A stretch of 43,592 nt of DNA from Equadaptatus sp045642025 (GTDB lineage Bacteria; Synergistota; Synergistia; Synergistales; Synergistaceae), in contig JAZUIB010000059.1 of assembly GCA_045642025.1 (NCBI GenBank), positions 1 to 43,592 on the forward strand. Direction: 5' to 3'. Shown here piece by piece: positions 42,074 through 43,592 of this stretch. The notes under the pieces are model-generated. The model searched no databases and was not told where the DNA came from. It worked only from the letters and a program-made list of their open reading frames with translations. Position 1 is the stretch's first letter. The number at the start of each line of letters is the position of its first letter. Both the position numbers and the translations under genes were made by a program.

Positions 42074-42499
42074 ATGAAAAAACTGACCGTATTCATACTC
42101 GCGGTACTCATGGCAATAACCTGCGTTTCCACAGCTCTTGCAGCAAACTGGGTGGAAATAGGCAGAACCAAAGAATATATTTATTCCATAGATGTATCCT
42201 CAGTCAGGCAAACTGGAAACACCTTTAGAATGTGGGTGAAATATATTGTGCGCACTCCGAAAGTACAAACTGAATTTAAAAAAATTTTGCGGTCTTCCAA
42301 AACTCCGGCTTATATTGTAAGCTATTTTGAGTATAAAATTGATGAACCTGCCAGTAGAATTATATCGTCAACAACTTACGCAAAAGACGGCACAGTTATA
42401 TATTCTAGTGGTGAATACTACGAATGGAATATGTGTCCGCCCGGCTCGTTTAGTGACGATATGTGGCACGCAGGCAGAGTTATCCTTGGATTAGAATAG
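42074..42499 (+). CDS. Secreted Adhesin_E-like protein, copy 1
   Basis: ATG 42074 follows AGGTGG (the frame opens at GTG 42062); 141 residues. A signal peptide with cleavage after ALA (about 23) is followed by NWVEIG, YSIDVSSVR, FRMWVKY, a central variable part, then YEYKIDEP-like, SSTTYAKDG and a PPGS segment. This pattern resembles the surface-adhesin protein E domain (PF16747), known in Haemophilus protein E but widespread as small periplasmic or surface proteins of unknown role. It has a near-identical neighbour 737 bases downstream. Confidence 0.75.
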   Translation: MKKLTVFILAVLMAITCVSTALAANWVEIGRTKEYIYSIDVSSVRQTGNTFRMWVKYIVRTPKVQTEFKKILRSSKTPAYIVSYFEYKIDEPASRIISSTTYAKDGTVIYSSGEYYEWNMCPPGSFSDDMWHAGRVILGLE

Positions 42500-42520
42500 A
42501 GTAGTAAAAGGAGAGTAAAC

Positions 42521-42564
42521 GACACCGGATTCTGCGCTGCGGCTGCGACGTCCGCAGAATGACG
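42521..42564. repeat. P-type palindromic element, copy 2
   Basis: GACACCGG then ATTCTGCG (42529-42536) pairing with CGCAGAAT (42553-42560). It follows the first Adhesin_E-like gene; the inner stem is imperfect. Confidence 0.75.
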
Positions 42565-42580
42565 GTTAAAAAAGGTTTGT

Positions 42581-42642
42581 CTTGCTGCGGGACGCGAAGC
42601 GTCAGCGCAGCATCCAGCGGCGTTACGGGCGAAGCCCGTAGG
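42581..42642. repeat. Q-type element, copy 2
   Basis: CTTGCTGCG and CGCAGCATCCAG arms enclose GACGC-GAA-GCGTC; the second hairpin is ACGGGC-GAA-GCCCGT at 42625-42639. Confidence 0.8.
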
Positions 42643-42656
42643 TTTTAGAAGATAAA

Positions 42657-42701
42657 GACACTGGATTCTGCGCTACGGCTGCGCCGTCCGCAGAATGCCG
42701 G
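42657..42701. repeat. P-type palindromic element, copy 3
   Basis: GACACTGG, ATTCTGCG (42665-42672) and CGCAGAAT (42689-42696), same inner stem as copy 1; a lone right half follows at 42715-42727. Confidence 0.8.
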
Positions 42702-42740
42702 CGGGGGCAAACTTCCGCAGAATGACGATTGAAGGAAATG

Positions 42741-42765
42741 GGGCAGAACATCTGCCCTGTTTTTT
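42741..42765 (+). terminator. Terminator-like hairpin upstream of the second Adhesin_E-like gene
   Basis: GGGCAGA-ACA-TCTGCCC and a T run, identical in stem to 42003-42019. Confidence 0.75.
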
Positions 42766-42810
42766 ATTTTGCTGTATAATGGTGCTATCATATAATAGGT
42801 GGTGGACAGA

Positions 42811-43236
42811 ATGAAAAAGTTGACTGTATTCATACTTGCGGCACTTATGGCAATAACCTGCGTTTCAACAGCTCTTGCGGCTAACTGGGTGGAAATAGAC
42901 AGAAACAACGAATTTATTTGTTCCATAGATGTATCTTCAGTCAGACAAACAGGAAACATCTTTAGAATGTGGCATAAAATAATTTTGCGCACTCCGCAAA
43001 AACAAGCTGAATATAAAAAAGGTTTGAGATCTTCCAAAACACCGGCTTATTTTGTACAGTATGTAGAGTATAAAATTGATGAACCTGCATATAGAGTGAT
43101 ATCGTCAGCATGCTACGCAAAAGACAGCACAGTTGCAGATTCTTCTAATGTATACTCCGAATGGAGGATGATTCCGCCCGACTCTAGGGGTGAGATTATG
43201 TGGCATATTGGCAGACGCATTCTTGGATTAGAATAG
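42811..43236 (+). CDS. Secreted Adhesin_E-like protein, copy 2
   Basis: 141 residues, the same length and ribosome site as its upstream paralogue. The signal peptide differs at one residue (Ala for Val). Differences concentrate in the mature part: EIDRNNEFICS for EIGRTKEYIYS, and the C-terminal PPDSRGEIMWH for PPGSFSDDMWH. Strong conservation of the promoter-terminator-leader block shows that the whole unit was duplicated, then the mature protein diverged. Function unknown; antigenic or ligand diversification is a guess. Confidence 0.75.
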   Translation: MKKLTVFILAALMAITCVSTALAANWVEIDRNNEFICSIDVSSVRQTGNIFRMWHKIILRTPQKQAEYKKGLRSSKTPAYFVQYVEYKIDEPAYRVISSACYAKDSTVADSSNVYSEWRMIPPDSRGEIMWHIGRRILGLE

Positions 43237-43254
43237 AGTTGTAATAGAGATAAA

Positions 43255-43301
43255 GACACTGGATTCTGCGCTAAATCCTAACGGACTTCCGCAGAATGAC
43301 G
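43255..43301. repeat. P-type palindromic element, copy 4
   Basis: ATTCTGCG (43263-43270) and CGCAGAAT (43290-43297) enclose AAATCC-TAAC-GGACTT, a different inner stem from copies 1 and 3 with one mismatch. Confidence 0.8.
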
Positions 43302-43316
43302 GTAAAAAAGGTTTGT

Positions 43317-43375
43317 CTTGCTGCGGGCACGAAGTGCAGCGCAGCATCCAGCGGCTTTACGGGCGAAGCCTGTCA
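43317..43375. repeat. Q-type element, copy 3
   Basis: The arms match copy 2, but the inner stem is GCAC-GAA-GTGC instead of GACGC-GAA-GCGTC. The second hairpin is ACGGGC-GAA-GCCTGT. Confidence 0.8.
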
Positions 43376-43392
43376 GGATTTTAGAAGATAAC

Positions 43393-43440
43393 GACACTGG
43401 ATTCTGCGCTAAATCCTAACGGATTTCCGCAGAATGACGG
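43393..43440. repeat. P-type palindromic element, copy 5
   Basis: ATTCTGCG (43401-43408) and CGCAGAAT (43428-43435) enclose AAATCC-TAAC-GGATTT, a perfect inner stem. Confidence 0.8.
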
Positions 43441-43456
43441 ACATAATATGTATTAA

Positions 43457-43492
43457 AAAAAGCACCTCAGTTTTTGGCTGAGGTGCTTTTTT
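43457..43492. terminator. Strong bidirectional terminator
   Basis: AAAAAGCACCTCAG and CTGAGGTGCTTTTT form a perfect stem with a seven-base loop and A/T tracts on both sides. It closes the repeat region from either direction. Confidence 0.85.
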
Positions 43493-43512
43493 ATTTTCTG
43501 TACATCTCCATT

Positions 43513-43589
43513 GCGAACAAACGGCTCAACTGTCAAAATAACTGACTGTCGTCCGTTTGTCCGCAAATTTGACTGTTTTCGAACAAACG
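43513..43589. repeat. Inverted-repeat patch at the window end
   Basis: GCGAACAAACGG (43513-43524) is nearly the inverse of CCGTTTGTCCGC (43553-43564), and GAACAAACG recurs at 43581-43589. AACTGTCAAA (43528-43537) is nearly the inverse of TTTGACTGTT (43568-43577). No gene is seen here; the structure may continue beyond the window. Confidence 0.5.
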
Positions 43590-43592
43590 TTC

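Noticed and set aside
41784..43440. CRISPR array
   Set aside because: Repeats are irregularly spaced, palindromic, with conserved intervening sequence instead of unique spacers, and no cas genes are present.

Overview
The window looks like chromosome from a diderm, probably anaerobic bacterium, most likely a member of Synergistota. That assignment is an inference from gene content and order, not a database result. Pointers are a classical autotransporter (so an outer membrane is present), a ribose-5-phosphate isomerase B/uracil phosphoribosyltransferase fusion ahead of wecA-wecB-murA genes, a SpoIID-like protein inside a ruv-queA cluster, and a stand-alone formiminotransferase-cyclodeaminase. 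Base composition is moderate in the core genes and clearly lower in the first 7 kb.

Layout. (1) Positions 1-7300 are the end of an integrated mobile element: small phage-type genes (Lar-like zinc ribbon, degenerate metallopeptidase-like protein, radical SAM protein, duplicated MTNREWL cysteine protein), topoisomerase III, an array of four dyads in front of an HTH/AT-hook regulator, a small membrane protein, a tyrosine integrase on the minus strand and a second HTH regulator. The element abuts a tRNA-Gly(CCC) gene with its own promoter and terminator. (2) 7590-17873 is a protein quality-control and translation block: tig, clpP, clpX, lon, engB, valS, folC. (3) 17890-22880 is a more variable segment: an HD hydrolase and a PepSY protein on the minus strand, a 1039-residue autotransporter with its own promoter and terminator, and a small membrane protein. 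(4) 22962-33698 is a long, tightly packed cell-envelope and isoprenoid run: rpiB-upp fusion, wecA-like, wecB, murA, a P-loop/Asp23 fusion, family 4 uracil-DNA glycosylase, uppS, cdsA, dxr, rseP, ispG. Undecaprenyl phosphate synthesis (dxr, ispG, uppS) is linked here with its users (wecA, wecB, murA). (5) 33699-34652 is an ornithine carbamoyltransferase frame broken by four in-frame stop codons within 48 bases. (6) 34854-41642 is yebC, ruvC, ruvA, ruvB, a DUF2905 membrane protein, spoIID-like, queA, fchA-like and an unknown gene, mostly overlapping or nearly so. (7) 41643-43592 is repeat-rich: two tandem copies of a secreted Adhesin_E-like gene separated by families of palindromic elements, ending at a strong terminator and an unexplained inverted-repeat patch.

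The observations most worth following are the broken carbamoyltransferase with its strictly local damage, the palindromic elements whose stems change sequence but stay paired between copies, the two domain fusions (RpiB-Upp and P-loop-Asp23), and the dyad array in the mobile element.
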